Part shown: positions 43,466 through 52,868 of the stretch, piece by piece
Position numbering within the stretch: position 1 is the first letter of the stretch
How the letters are laid out: each line of letters begins with the position of its first letter
DNA from: Actinomycetota bacterium
GTDB lineage: Bacteria > Actinomycetota > Acidimicrobiia > Acidimicrobiales > Ilumatobacteraceae
Length of the DNA: 64,000 nt
Assembly (NCBI GenBank): GCA_016700055.1
Contig: CP064997.1
Span: forward strand, 3,038,001 to 3,102,000
Direction: 5' to 3'
Made by a program: the position numbers and the translations under genes
Notes under the pieces: model-generated
Databases searched by the model: none
Told to the model about the DNA's origin: nothing
What the model saw: the letters and a program-made list of their open reading frames with translations, nothing else

Positions 43466-44557
43466 TCAGGGCCCTTCGTCGCCGTCGTCGGCGACGTTGG
43501 TGAGCTCGGCGAGCTGCGCGGCGAGCTGGCCGGGCAGGTCGGCGTAGAGGTGGTCGAACATCGTTGCCGGCGAGCGGGGAGCGATGCCGAGGTACCGATC
43601 GACGGCGGCCTCGATCGTCGCCGCGCAGTCCGCGAGCAGCTGCTCTTCCAGCTCCGAGCTCCACGCGTGTTGACCGACGAGCAGCTTGCGCAGCCGGGCG
43701 ACAGGGTCGAGCCTCCAGTGCTCGCTGACCTCGTCGTCGGAGCGGTACCGGCTGGCGTCGTCGGCCGTGGTGTGGTCGCTCAGCCGGTAGGTGAGCGCCT
43801 CGACCAGCGTCGGGCCGGCTCCGGCGCGGGCGCGCTCCAGCGCGGCGGCCACGACGGCACGTACGGCGACGACGTCGTTGCCGTCCACCTGTTCGCCGGG
43901 GATGCCCACCGCGATCGCCTTCTGGGCGAGGGTCGCCGTCGCGGTCTGCATCGCGCGCGGTACCGAGATCGCCCACTGGTTGTTGTTCACGACGAACACC
44001 ACCGGCAGGCGACGGACGCCGGCGAAGTTCATCGCCTCGTACACGTCGCCTTTCGACGTCGCCCCGTCACCGAAGAAGCACACCGCGACTCGTGGCTCGC
44101 CGCGCAGCTGGAACGCGAACGCGACTCCGGCGGCGTGTGGCGCCTGCGAACCGATCGGTACGCAGATCGGGAAGTCCTCACGTGGCCCGGCGAAGTCGCT
44201 GCCCCGCTCGTCGCCCCCCCAGTACGAGAGCAGCTCGGCCGGTTCCACGCCGCGCAGGAGCTGGGCGCCTTGCTCGCGAAACGACGGCACGAGCACGTCC
44301 TGCGGTCTCATCGCCGCCGCGGCCCCGACAGCGACAGCCTCCTGGCCGAGCGACGACGCGAACGTGCCCAGACGTCCGGTGCGCTGCAGGGCCACGGCCT
44401 TCGCGTCGTAGGTACGGGTGAGCACCATCGCCTGGTACATCCGCACCAGCTCGGACGGCTTGCGGGCGAACTCCGGCAGCTCCGCGAGGGGGATGCCGTC
44501 GGCGTCGACGAACGCGGTCGACTCCACGGTGAACGAGGCGACGCGGTGCCGACCCAC
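43466..44557 (-). CDS. 2-oxoacid dehydrogenase E1 component, alpha subunit
   Basis: 363 residues. The thiamine-diphosphate motif is complete: CFFGDGATSKGDVYEAMNFA to VVFVVNNNQWAIS. Other family marks are VPSFREQGAQLLRGVEPAEL and EALTYRLSDHTTADDASRYR (phosphorylation-loop region). It is first of the E1-alpha, E1-beta, E2, PRTase-hydrolase operon. Length and loop match branched-chain 2-oxoacid E1-alpha better than homodimeric pyruvate E1. Confidence 0.93.
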   Translation of the reverse strand: MGRHRVASFTVESTAFVDADGIPLAELPEFARKPSELVRMYQAMVLTRTYDAKAVALQRTGRLGTFASSLGQEAVAVGAAAAMRPQDVLVPSFREQGAQLLRGVEPAELLSYWGGDERGSDFAGPREDFPICVPIGSQAPHAAGVAFAFQLRGEPRVAVCFFGDGATSKGDVYEAMNFAGVRRLPVVFVVNNNQWAISVPRAMQTATATLAQKAIAVGIPGEQVDGNDVVAVRAVVAAALERARAGAGPTLVEALTYRLSDHTTADDASRYRSDDEVSEHWRLDPVARLRKLLVGQHAWSSELEEQLLADCAATIEAAVDRYLGIAPRSPATMFDHLYADLPGQLAAQLAELTNVADDGDEGP

Positions 44558-44632
44558 GTGGTCGACTCTGCCGACGCGCGACCCGGACGGGCAAGGGGCG
44601 AACGACCCGTGGTCCGGCGACGGCAGACCCGG

Positions 44633-45805
44633 TCAGGGATCGAGGGTGCACACCTCGCAGTGCACGTCGGTGACGGGCTCGCCGCCGAAGAGGTCGGTGA
44701 CCCAATCGATCAGCCTCACCCCCTCGACCTCGTGGGTGTACAGGTCAGCCGACCACAGGATCGTGTGCTCGTCGCCGGGGGAGATGAAGCTGAGCAGGTC
44801 GACACCCGCCGCCTCGATCTGGGCCTCGTTCTGGTCCATCAAGGACACGAGGTCGTCGGCAGGGATGCCGGCCAGTTCGGCGAAGAACACCTGGGTGTTG
44901 TCGAAGGCGAAGTCGTGGCGGGCGAACACGATCCGGTCCGGAACATGGCGGCCCGCCTGTACGAACAGGCCCGGGAGGCTCCAGTCGGCGGCGGTGAGCC
45001 CCTCGTTGACGGGCCAATCGGGGATCGCGTTCTGGGTGCCCCAGACACCTCCGATCGTCTCGTTCAAGGCGGGGATGTCGGGGTAGGCGCCCGAGCCGTC
45101 GGCGAGGACGGTGATCGCGGCCTCGGGGAACAAGTCCGCGGCCAAGCCCGCGTAGAGCGGCGAGGGGATCGAACCGGCGCTCTCTCCGGCGACGACGATC
45201 TCCTTGGCGCCGGGGAACCTGGCGGCCAGATCGGCAAGCGCGGTCGACGCGTTTACCGAGCCGCGGTGGTGGATGGTGAGCTCTGGCGAGTACTCGGTGG
45301 TGGCGTTGCCGATATGGACGTCGCCGGTGCAGTAGGGGACGAACACGAACGAGTAGTCGGCGAGCGGATTCAGCTCGTTGTCGAACGCGAACAGCCCGTC
45401 ACGCAAGGCCGGGTCGTCGTCGGCGTCGACGGTCACGTCGAAGTTGCCGGCCGTGTAGTCGCAGGTCTCGGCGCTGAAGCAGGCGCCGCCACCCTCCATG
45501 TAGAAGACCACCTTTTCCGGATCTGCCTCGCGGACCCAGTACTTGTATGCGCTGCCGTCGGCACACATGCAGTCGTCGGGCGCATCGACGCTGGTCCACT
45601 CGGGCTGCGGGGCATCGGTGGTCGGCGGCTCCGTCGCCGGCGCATCTGTGGTGCCCGGCGCCTCGGTGGGCGTCGCCGAGTCGGCCGGTGGGGCCGTGTC
45701 GCCCGCACCTGCGTCGGAGGAGTCGTCGCTGCCGCACGCCGCAGCGAGCAGGCCGAACAGGCCGATTGCGCTGACGGCGATCAGCTTGCGGTTGCGGTCA
45801 CCCAT
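44633..45805 (-). CDS. Pectinacetylesterase-family lipoprotein
   Basis: 390 residues. Signal peptide with lipobox LLAAAC, a Thr/Pro/Ala linker to about 75, then the pectinacetylesterase/Notum-like hydrolase: EKVVFYMEGGGACFSAETCD, FVFVPYCTGDVHIGNATTEY, EIVVAGESAGSIPSPLYAGL (nucleophile Ser) and SPGDEHTILWS (His). It is a membrane-tethered serine esterase outside the cell; actual substrates of bacterial members are mostly unknown. It lies 15 bases after the VOC-cupin gene. Confidence 0.85.
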   Translation of the reverse strand: MGDRNRKLIAVSAIGLFGLLAAACGSDDSSDAGAGDTAPPADSATPTEAPGTTDAPATEPPTTDAPQPEWTSVDAPDDCMCADGSAYKYWVREADPEKVVFYMEGGGACFSAETCDYTAGNFDVTVDADDDPALRDGLFAFDNELNPLADYSFVFVPYCTGDVHIGNATTEYSPELTIHHRGSVNASTALADLAARFPGAKEIVVAGESAGSIPSPLYAGLAADLFPEAAITVLADGSGAYPDIPALNETIGGVWGTQNAIPDWPVNEGLTAADWSLPGLFVQAGRHVPDRIVFARHDFAFDNTQVFFAELAGIPADDLVSLMDQNEAQIEAAGVDLLSFISPGDEHTILWSADLYTHEVEGVRLIDWVTDLFGGEPVTDVHCEVCTLDP

Positions 45806-45820
45806 GTTCGTTCTCCTGTT

Positions 45821-46981
45821 TCAGGCGGTCGGTCGGCCGGGATGCTCGGGCAAGGTCACCTCGAGCATCTCGAAATCGGGGGTCGGCGCGCTCAACTCGT
45901 GAGCCATGCCGGCGGGAACAGTAACGCTGGCCCATCGGCGGACTCGTTCTTGCGGGCGGTCGCCGGCGCGGAAGGTCGCCTCGCCACCGAGCACGACCCA
46001 GAGCTGCAACTCGGTGTCGTCGCCGGCGAGCGCTGTCTCGCCCTGGTGGGCGGCGTCGATCCCGGAGGCGGCAGGGCGCACGACGCGCACGCCGGCGATG
46101 CCCCCGGTAGCGGCACCGATGCCGGTGTCGCGCTGCTCGAACCCGGCGCGGCGCCACGGGCTCCACCTGGCGCCGGCAGCGACGTGGTGCACGAACCGCT
46201 GCCCGCCGAAGTCACGCTCGGGCAAGACCCGCCCGGTGGGCAGGGTGAGCGCGAGGTCTCCGAAGGTCTCGTGCACCGCGGGGCAGCCGACCTCGACCAC
46301 CTCGAGCCCGGGCGAGGCTTCGAGGACGCGGTGGCGGATGAGGGGCGGCTGCACCACGCAATCTCCGGCGCGCATCAGGATCGGCTCGCCCTGGTCCTCG
46401 TACGCGACACGGACCCACCCCGCGGCGCAGAAGATCATCTGAAAGCGGACCTTGTGGAAGTGCACGTAGTCGGGCACCGGACCACCGCCGGGAATCGAGA
46501 TCCGCGACGCCACGAACATCCCACCTTGTCTGCCGGGCAGCAGATCTCGATAGATCATCCCGGCCCGCCCGGCGACGCCTTCGTCGGTGCCGCCGGCGTC
46601 GGTGACCACCAGCGAGGGGGCGAGCGGTGGCAACAGCAACGGCGGATCGGCGTCCTCGATCTCGATCCTGGTGCCGTTCGGCGCGGTGAGCTCGCGGGCG
46701 CCGCCGGCGACGCGGTCGGGTTCGTGGCACAGCAGGCGCAGCGTGCCGGGATCCCCACTGCGGCTGGTGTCGAGACGCAGGCGGAGTCCGTAGCCGGCCA
46801 CGACTGCGGTCGTGGGTCGGTCGGCGGGGAAGATCGCCTCGACGCGGAAGCCGAGGCTGTCGGTGAAGAAGGCGAGCGTCGCGTCGAGATCGCCGCTGCA
46901 CGGCAGCACGACCTGCGCGGAGACCGCCGCGACCCGATCGGCGGCGACAGGGCGTGGTGAACTCGAGTTGGTCGTGCTCAT
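45821..46981 (-). CDS. VOC-domain/bicupin fusion protein
   Basis: 386 residues. The first 125 are a VOC (glyoxalase-like) domain: AQVVLPCSGDLDATLAFFTD, SLGFRVEAIFPADRPTTAVV. Two cupin domains follow: PGGGPVPDYVHFHKVRFQMI with HFHKVRFQ as its His ligand set, then DTELQLWVVLGGEATFRAGD, SVTVPAGMAHELSAPTPDFE near the C-terminus. Such fusions may be dioxygenases or isomerases acting on small polar metabolites; substrate unknown. The start lies 27 bases after the ThrH-like stop. Confidence 0.8.
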   Translation of the reverse strand: MSTTNSSSPRPVAADRVAAVSAQVVLPCSGDLDATLAFFTDSLGFRVEAIFPADRPTTAVVAGYGLRLRLDTSRSGDPGTLRLLCHEPDRVAGGARELTAPNGTRIEIEDADPPLLLPPLAPSLVVTDAGGTDEGVAGRAGMIYRDLLPGRQGGMFVASRISIPGGGPVPDYVHFHKVRFQMIFCAAGWVRVAYEDQGEPILMRAGDCVVQPPLIRHRVLEASPGLEVVEVGCPAVHETFGDLALTLPTGRVLPERDFGGQRFVHHVAAGARWSPWRRAGFEQRDTGIGAATGGIAGVRVVRPAASGIDAAHQGETALAGDDTELQLWVVLGGEATFRAGDRPQERVRRWASVTVPAGMAHELSAPTPDFEMLEVTLPEHPGRPTA

Positions 46982-47008
46982 CGATCCCTCCTCCGACGAA
47001 CGTATCCG

Positions 47009-47668
47009 TCAGGCGAGCTCGCCGGTGAGGCGGGCGAACAGCTCGTCGAAGGAGTCCATCGCGGGAAACTGGGGGAACTCGGCGATCACGTTCGGCGGGG
47101 CCCTGAACAAGAACCCCGCGTCGGCTGCGGCGAGCATCGCCGTGTCGTTGTAGGAATCACCGGCCGAAACGACGCGGAAGTTGAGCCCACGCAGCGCTTC
47201 GACCGCACGGCGCTTCTGGTCCGGCAGGCGCAGGCGGTAGTCGACGATGCGGTCGTCCTCGACGACCAGACGGTGGCAGAGCAGCGTCGGCCACCCGAGC
47301 TGGGCCATCAGCGGGCGGCCGAACTGCTCGAACGTGTCGGACAGGATGATCACCTGCGTCCGTGCCCGCAGCGCGTCGAGGAACTCGCGGGCGCCGGGCA
47401 TCGGGCCGAGGCCGCCGATCACGTCGGCGATGAGCGACATCGTCAGGCCGTGGCGTTGCAGCAGGTCGATGCGGTAGCGCATCAGTGCGTCGTAGTCGGG
47501 CTCGTCGCGCGTCGTGCGCCGCAGGGCGTCGATGCCGGTGCGCTCCGCGACGGCGATCCAGATCTCGGGTACGAGCACACCCTCGAGATCGAGGGTCACG
47601 ACGGTCTGGAGGGCTGCGCGGTCCATCGGGGATGGAGTCTCGCCCATCGGCTGGGCGCGCAGGGTCAT
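47009..47668 (-). CDS. thrH: ThrH-like phosphoserine phosphatase/homoserine phosphotransferase (HAD)
   Basis: 219 residues if ATG 47668 is used, 205 if ATG 47626. The shorter form equals the Pseudomonas ThrH length, while the longer overlaps the upstream stop (ATGA). HAD motifs: TLDLEGVLVPEIWIAVAERT (motif I with an unusual second position, as in ThrH), VIILSDTFEQFGRPLMAQLG (motif II), PDQKRRAVEAL (Lys, motif III) and VVSAGDSYNDTAML (motif IV). ThrH can dephosphorylate phosphoserine and transfer the phosphate to homoserine. Confidence 0.87.
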   Translation of the reverse strand: MTLRAQPMGETPSPMDRAALQTVVTLDLEGVLVPEIWIAVAERTGIDALRRTTRDEPDYDALMRYRIDLLQRHGLTMSLIADVIGGLGPMPGAREFLDALRARTQVIILSDTFEQFGRPLMAQLGWPTLLCHRLVVEDDRIVDYRLRLPDQKRRAVEALRGLNFRVVSAGDSYNDTAMLAAADAGFLFRAPPNVIAEFPQFPAMDSFDELFARLTGELA

Positions 47669-48975
47669 CCGGGGACGAGCTTGTACACGCCCTCGTACAT
47701 GGAGAACAGGTACAGCTCGCCGGCGGGATCCTCGCCCCATCCGAACAGGTAGCCGACGTCGGTGACGCCGAGGCGTGCCGCGCCGCCGTCGCCGAGTGCC
47801 CATACCTTGCCGATGACGTCACCGAACACGTACGCACCGCGCAGCGCAGGGATCGCCGCACCGCGGTACACGTAGCCGCCCATCACCGCGTTGCCCTCGC
47901 TGTGCGGGTACTCGTGCACCGGAGGGGTCATCCCGCCGGGCACGGAGTCGTACCGCTGGTGGGAGCCCTCGAAGAAGTACCAGCCGAAGTTGAGCCCGCT
48001 CTGGCCGGCGGGGATGACGTCGATCTCCTCCATCAGGTCGTTGCCGACGTCGCCGATCCACATGTGGCCGGTAGCGCGGTCGAAGGAGAACATCCACGGG
48101 TTGCGCAGGCCGCGTGCCCAGACCTCGGGCCGCTCGTCGGTGCGTCCGACGAAGGGGTTGTCGGCGGGCACGTCGTAGCCGGCGCCGTCGAGGCGGGGAA
48201 CGATGCGCAGGATCGCACCGAGCAACTTGGTGCCGTCCTGCGCGTCTCGCCCGTTGCTGCCGCCGCCGTCGCCCATGCCGACGAACAGGTGGCCCTCGTC
48301 GTCGAACACCAGCCGTCCGCCGTTGTGCCCGACGCCGGGCTGCTCCACGAACAGCACCTCGCGGCGGGTCGCGGGGTCGGCGACGCCGTCGGTGACGGCG
48401 AAGGAGACCACGCGCGTGTGGTTGTCGCGACCGGTGAAGTTCACGAACATGCGGCCGTCGCGGGGATCGAAGGCGATGCCGAGCAGGCCACGCTCGCTGC
48501 CGGGGGCGACGACGGTGGTCTCACCGCTCAGGTCGATGACGAGCGACGTCACCCCGTTTGCGATCCGGTGCACCTGGCCCCGCTGGACGCTCACGTAGAG
48601 CCCGTCGTCGCCGGCCCGCCACGCGAGACCCGTCGGCTCGGGAACGTCGGCGACGAGCTGCAGACCGAGCGGGAGCGCTTCCAGCGCGGCCAGCGGTGGT
48701 GGGGGGTCGGGTGGTGCCTGCGTCGTGGCCGGAGGGTCGGTCGGCGTGCCCGTGGGTGGGGGCGGTGCCGTCGACGTGGTGCCCGGCACCGTCGTGATGC
48801 CCGTCGAGTCGGCCACCACTGTCGACTTCGCTGGTGCCGGCACCGACGCGTCGATCGACACCGTCGAGTGCGGCGAGGGGACGCTCGCTGCGGAGTCGGT
48901 TCCGCCGAGGCTGCACGCGGCGAAAGCGAACGATGCGGCCAGCACCCCGGCACCGGTGGCCACGCCCCCCAACAT
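47665..48975 (-). CDS. PQQ-dependent aldose/sugar dehydrogenase-like lipoprotein
   Basis: 436 residues. Lipobox FAAC near residue 21, a long Pro/Thr/Ala linker to about 95, then a six-bladed beta-propeller of the soluble-glucose/aldose dehydrogenase family: ERGLLGIAFDPRDGRMFVNF, GVGHNGGRLVFDDEGHLFVG, EVWARGLRNPWMFSFDRATG and GQSGLNFGWYFFEG. The catalytic His and PQQ-contacting Arg appear in the HNGG and RNPW blocks. It would oxidise sugars outside the membrane; PQQ must come from elsewhere. It starts nine bases after the FGE stop. Confidence 0.88.
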   Translation of the reverse strand: MLGGVATGAGVLAASFAFAACSLGGTDSAASVPSPHSTVSIDASVPAPAKSTVVADSTGITTVPGTTSTAPPPPTGTPTDPPATTQAPPDPPPPLAALEALPLGLQLVADVPEPTGLAWRAGDDGLYVSVQRGQVHRIANGVTSLVIDLSGETTVVAPGSERGLLGIAFDPRDGRMFVNFTGRDNHTRVVSFAVTDGVADPATRREVLFVEQPGVGHNGGRLVFDDEGHLFVGMGDGGGSNGRDAQDGTKLLGAILRIVPRLDGAGYDVPADNPFVGRTDERPEVWARGLRNPWMFSFDRATGHMWIGDVGNDLMEEIDVIPAGQSGLNFGWYFFEGSHQRYDSVPGGMTPPVHEYPHSEGNAVMGGYVYRGAAIPALRGAYVFGDVIGKVWALGDGGAARLGVTDVGYLFGWGEDPAGELYLFSMYEGVYKLVPG

Positions 48976-48984
48976 GACCGTGGA

Positions 48985-49875
48985 TCAGACCTCGGCAGCA
49001 ACTCGGAATCCGAGGTTGCCGCTGCTCGAGTCGGGTGTGTTGCTGCTGCGGGCGTCCACCCGGTAGCGCCGGCAGTACGACGCATGGCACAGGTAGCTGC
49101 CGCCGCGCATCACCCGTGCAGAGCCCGTCGCCGGGCCGGTCGGGTCGTCGCGCGGGCTCTGCCCGTACCAGCCGGCGTCGAACCAGTCGCCGCACCACTC
49201 CCACACGTTGCCGCACATGTTGGACAAGCCGTAGCCGTTCGGCTCGTAGCTGGCCGCTGGTGCAGTGCCCGAGTAGCCGTCGGCGGCGTCGTCGCTGATC
49301 GGGAACTCACCTTGCCAGACGTTCATCCGGTGAGCTCCGCCGGGCTCGAGTTGGTCACCCCAAGGGAAGGGTTGGCCGACGAGGCCGCCGCGAGCGGCGT
49401 GCTCCCATTCGGCCTCGGTGGGCAGGCGGGTACCCGACCACGCGCAGTATGCGTGAGCGTCGAGCCACGAGGCATGGACGACGGGATGGTCGTCGCGCCC
49501 CTCGAGCCCGGAGTGCGGTCCCTCCGGTCGGCGCCAGCTTGCTCCGTAGACCTGGCGCCACCACTCGGCGCCGACCACTCCGCGCGTCGGTGGGAACTCG
49601 TCGGGAAGCAGGCCGGCGAACACGAACGACCAGCCGGTCCGCTCGGCGTCGGTGACATGTCCGGTGGCGTCGACGAACTCCGCGAAGCGCGCGTTCGTCA
49701 CGGCGACAGTGGCCAGGCGGAACGGCCGCAGCCGCACCTCGTGCACGGGCCATTCTCCGTCGGCGGGGTAGCCGTCACCGCGGCCGTTGCCCATCAGCAT
49801 CTCCCCGCCCGGGATCAGCACCAGATCGGGTTGCCGGCCACCGGCCGGCACGCAACAGTCGCCCTCTACCGTCAC
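48985..49875 (-). CDS. Formylglycine-generating enzyme (sulfatase-activating)
   Basis: 296 residues of the FGE-sulfatase family: LVLIPGGEMLMGNGRGDGYP, VAVTNARFAEFVDATGHVTD, GTRLPTEAEWEHAARGG, YGLSNMCGNVWEWCGDWFDA. The copper-binding active-site Cys pair is in RGGSYLCHASYCRRYRVDAR (C263 and C268). This pair separates true FGE from the many FGE-fold proteins of other function. It converts the CxPxR cysteine of sulfatases to formylglycine; its likely client is encoded at 52859-55213. Confidence 0.92.
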   Translation of the reverse strand: MTVEGDCCVPAGGRQPDLVLIPGGEMLMGNGRGDGYPADGEWPVHEVRLRPFRLATVAVTNARFAEFVDATGHVTDAERTGWSFVFAGLLPDEFPPTRGVVGAEWWRQVYGASWRRPEGPHSGLEGRDDHPVVHASWLDAHAYCAWSGTRLPTEAEWEHAARGGLVGQPFPWGDQLEPGGAHRMNVWQGEFPISDDAADGYSGTAPAASYEPNGYGLSNMCGNVWEWCGDWFDAGWYGQSPRDDPTGPATGSARVMRGGSYLCHASYCRRYRVDARSSNTPDSSSGNLGFRVAAEV

Positions 49876-49921
49876 GAGCCGGCACCGTATCGGATCAGGC
49901 GTCGCCGTCGATCCGGACCGC

Positions 49922-50965
49922 TCAGCCGGGCTCCGCCGCCGGCCGCAGTGTCTGCTGGAGGTGGTTGATCACCATCGGGTGACGCCAGTAGTGGCTGGCT
50001 CGGTGTCGCATGATCTTGTCCTCACGCTCGCCGGCGTGCAGCTCGACGTCCACCGGAGCGGAGCCGTCGTGCAGGCGGAACACCGGCTCGGCGATGTAGC
50101 CCCACGGGTCGAGGGGCACGAAGAAGTTGGTCCACGAGCGGATCGACGGGGGCAGCACGGCGTGTTGTTCGGCGTCGTACATCGCGAGGCTCGGGGGAGA
50201 GCAGCCGATGGCGTGGAAGTACGGCGCGGTGCACCCGCACGAGATGAGCTGGTCGATGTGCAGCTGAGGGTGGCCGCCGACGGAGAGGTCGAACGCCACC
50301 GACCCGCCGAGGCTGTGGGTGACGACGCTCAGCGGGGTCTCCGCCAGGCCCCACCCTGGTGCCTCGCGCATCAGGGTCTCCCATACCCGGGCATGGATCT
50401 CGGCCTGGCGGCGCTGGTACAAGATGACGTCTCCGGCGAAGTTCGCCGCGGTCGCCAGGTACTGGGCACGCACCGCCCGGTACAACCCGGCGAGCACCCT
50501 GCGCCGGGCCGCGCCGGACTGGCGTCGCCAGTTCTCCCCGAACCGCTCCACCATCGCGTCGAGGTCTCGCTCGGACCAGATCCGCCGCACGCGGGCGAAG
50601 GCGCGCTCCGCGGCGCTGCTGTCGTCACCCGCCCCGAAGGCCTCGTCGACGGCGGCGTCCACGGCAGCGTCCGGCGAGGCGTCGTCCATCTGCTGGCCGT
50701 CGTCGAGGAACCCGCCGGCTTCCGCGTCGTCGCCCGCGTCCGCGCGCCCACCGGCAGACCAGGCGGCATACGGCAGTACACGCTCGACCGCCTCGGCCGG
50801 ACGGGCGAGATCTCCCCAGAAGACGGGCACGAAGCGGCGCTCGACCCCGACGGCTGCTGCCAGGCGGGCCACCTCTGCCGCGAAGTTGTCCCTATCGCGC
50901 ACGGCCGCGCCGTGCACCACGAGAACGGGAGCGAGCCCGAGATCTTCTCCTTCGGCGCCGACCAC
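49922..50965 (-). CDS. Alpha/beta-hydrolase-like protein
   Basis: 347 residues. The start LAPVLVVHGAAVRDRDNFAA and the nucleophile elbow LSVVTHSLGGSVAFDLSVGG show a serine hydrolase fold; a late His (RHRASHYWRHP) could complete the triad. Between them lies a long Ala/Asp-rich cap (about 80-190). No closer family was recognised. It is divergent from the P450, with 40 bases between starts. Confidence 0.65.
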   Translation of the reverse strand: MVGAEGEDLGLAPVLVVHGAAVRDRDNFAAEVARLAAAVGVERRFVPVFWGDLARPAEAVERVLPYAAWSAGGRADAGDDAEAGGFLDDGQQMDDASPDAAVDAAVDEAFGAGDDSSAAERAFARVRRIWSERDLDAMVERFGENWRRQSGAARRRVLAGLYRAVRAQYLATAANFAGDVILYQRRQAEIHARVWETLMREAPGWGLAETPLSVVTHSLGGSVAFDLSVGGHPQLHIDQLISCGCTAPYFHAIGCSPPSLAMYDAEQHAVLPPSIRSWTNFFVPLDPWGYIAEPVFRLHDGSAPVDVELHAGEREDKIMRHRASHYWRHPMVINHLQQTLRPAAEPG

Positions 50966-51005
50966 CGCCCCAAACTACGATGGCGCTCGACCGATCGGGG
51001 GCGAT

Positions 51006-52265
51006 GTGGCCACAGCAAGCACGGGTACCGGGTACGACCATGGCGGGGGCGAGCCGAGCAGCGGCAGTCTGCCGGTGACGGACTGGGCGACCGACTACGA
51101 CATCTTCGACGACGGCTACGTCCGTGATCCGTACGGCATCTGGGATCAGCTGCGCTCGGTCTGCCCGATCGCTCACACCGAGCGCTGGGGTGGCTCCTGG
51201 TTGCCGACGACGTATGCCGACGTGACGGCGATGGCCCGCAACATCGAGGACTTCCCCTCCGGCAACGGCATCGCCGTCGTGCCGCCGCCCGATGCCGGTC
51301 TCACCGTGGGTGCTCCCGCTCTGCCGTCGGGGGTGCCCCCGATCAGCGCCGACCCGCCGCTGCACACCTGGACGCGTCGGCTGATCCTGCCGTCGATGGG
51401 TCCAAAGCGCGTCGAGGAGTACGAGGTGCTCACGCGGGCGCTGTGCCGCCAGCTGGTCGACGGCTTCATCGCCGACGGACAGGCTGACGCGGCTGCCGAC
51501 TACGCGCAGCAGATCCCGGTGAGGGTCATCGCGCACATGCTCGGAGTGCCGCCGGAGATGTCCGCGACCTTCACCGGCTGGGTACGCGACGTGCTCGAGT
51601 TCGCGTTCGACTCGGAGCGCCGCGTGCACGGGATGGTCGGGATCGCCACCTACCTGCGTGAGGTGATCGCCGAGCGCAAGGTCAACCCCGGCGACGACCT
51701 GATCAGCGAGCTGCTCGTGGCCGAGGTCGACGGCGCGCCGGTGGAGGAGACGACGGTGCTCGGGATGGCGGTGCTGCTGTTGATCGCCGGCATCGACACC
51801 ACGTGGTCGGCGATCGGTTCGTCTCTGTGGCACCTCGCCACGCACCCCGACGACCGGCGGCGTCTGGTGGCCGAGCCCGAGCTGCTGCCGACGGCGATCG
51901 AGGAGCTGCTGCGTGCCTACTCGCCGGTGACGATGGCCCGCCGCCTCTCCTACGACCTCGAGTTCCAGGGTTGCCCGATGCACGAGGGAGACCGGGTGCT
52001 GATGAACTTCCCCGCCGCGAACCGCGACCCGGCCGTGTTCGAACGCGCCGACGAGGTGGTGCTCGACAGGGAGCACAACCGCCACGTGGCCTTCGGCGCC
52101 GGCATCCACCGCTGTGCCGGTTCGAACCTGGCTCGGATGGAGCTGCGCGTCGCCCTCGAGGAATGGCTCGCGCGCATCCCCGAGTTCGAGGTCGTCGATC
52201 CCGACGCGGTCACCTGGGCTGGTGGCCAGGTCCGCGGGCCGCGCAACGTCCCGGTCGTCTTCTAG
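51006..52265 (+). CDS. Cytochrome P450
   Basis: 419-residue soluble bacterial P450. The haem-binding Cys is in FGAGIHRCAGSNLARMELRV (C370), the I-helix oxygen-activation Thr in LIAGIDTTWSAIGSSLWHLA and the K-helix ExxR in AIEELLRAYSPVTMARRLSY. GTG 51006 is the plausible start; the open frame upstream overlaps the divergent gene. No ferredoxin gene is adjacent. Substrate unknown. Confidence 0.92.
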   Translation: MATASTGTGYDHGGGEPSSGSLPVTDWATDYDIFDDGYVRDPYGIWDQLRSVCPIAHTERWGGSWLPTTYADVTAMARNIEDFPSGNGIAVVPPPDAGLTVGAPALPSGVPPISADPPLHTWTRRLILPSMGPKRVEEYEVLTRALCRQLVDGFIADGQADAAADYAQQIPVRVIAHMLGVPPEMSATFTGWVRDVLEFAFDSERRVHGMVGIATYLREVIAERKVNPGDDLISELLVAEVDGAPVEETTVLGMAVLLLIAGIDTTWSAIGSSLWHLATHPDDRRRLVAEPELLPTAIEELLRAYSPVTMARRLSYDLEFQGCPMHEGDRVLMNFPAANRDPAVFERADEVVLDREHNRHVAFGAGIHRCAGSNLARMELRVALEEWLARIPEFEVVDPDAVTWAGGQVRGPRNVPVVF

Positions 52266-52286
52266 AGGGGTGACGAAAGAGCGGTC

Positions 52287-52868
52287 TTGGCGAAGCTGAT
52301 CTACGCGTCGAACATGTCGCTCGACGGCTGCACCGAGGACGAACATGGCGCCTTCGACTGGGCTCCGCCCGACGACGACGTCTTCGCGTTCATCACCGAG
52401 CTCATGCGGTCCGCAGGCACGTATCTCTACGGGCGACGCATGTACGAGACGCTGGCCGTGTGGGAGACCGACCCCACCCTGGCCGCGCAGTCAAGCCTCA
52501 TGGCCGACTACGCCAGCGCATGGCAGGCGGCGGACAAGGTCGTCTACTCCTCCACTCTGGCCGCGCCGTCCACTGCGAACACCCGGCTCGAGCGCCGCTT
52601 CGACCCCAGCGCGGTACTCGATCTGAAGTCTGCCGCCAGTACCGATCTGTTGGTCGGCGGCCCGCACCTCGCCGCACAGGCTCTCGTCACCGGGCTGGTC
52701 GACGAGCTCGCCCTGTTCGTCTGGCCGGTCATCCTCGGTGGGCGTAACCCCGCACTGCCAACCGACACCCGCGCCGATCTCGAGCTCATCGACGAACACC
52801 GATTCAGCAGCGGCGTCGTCCACCTCCGCTACCGCCTGCGCCAACAGCTCGGCGGCACTCACTCGTAG
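52287..52868 (+). CDS. Dihydrofolate reductase/RibD C-terminal family protein
   Basis: 193 residues: AKLIYASNMSLDGCTEDEHG, SAGTYLYGRRMYETLAVWET and DLLVGGPHLAAQALVTGLVD followed by FVWPVILGGRNPAL. This is the common YyaP/YwjB-like reductase subgroup. TTG 52287 is the only start before the conserved N-terminus. It follows the P450 by 21 bases and may be co-transcribed. The end overlaps the convergent sulfatase by ten bases. Confidence 0.85.
   Translation: MAKLIYASNMSLDGCTEDEHGAFDWAPPDDDVFAFITELMRSAGTYLYGRRMYETLAVWETDPTLAAQSSLMADYASAWQAADKVVYSSTLAAPSTANTRLERRFDPSAVLDLKSAASTDLLVGGPHLAAQALVTGLVDELALFVWPVILGGRNPALPTDTRADLELIDEHRFSSGVVHLRYRLRQQLGGTHS

Noticed and set aside
43400..46960. A plus-strand open frame of 1186 codons
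   Set aside because: It runs opposite the E1, esterase and VOC-cupin genes, has low-complexity Arg/Gly/Val composition and no domain. It arises from high GC in the antisense frame.
47485..49968. A plus-strand open frame of 827 codons
   Set aside because: Antisense shadow of the ThrH, PQQ dehydrogenase and FGE genes, whose motifs are unambiguous on the minus strand.
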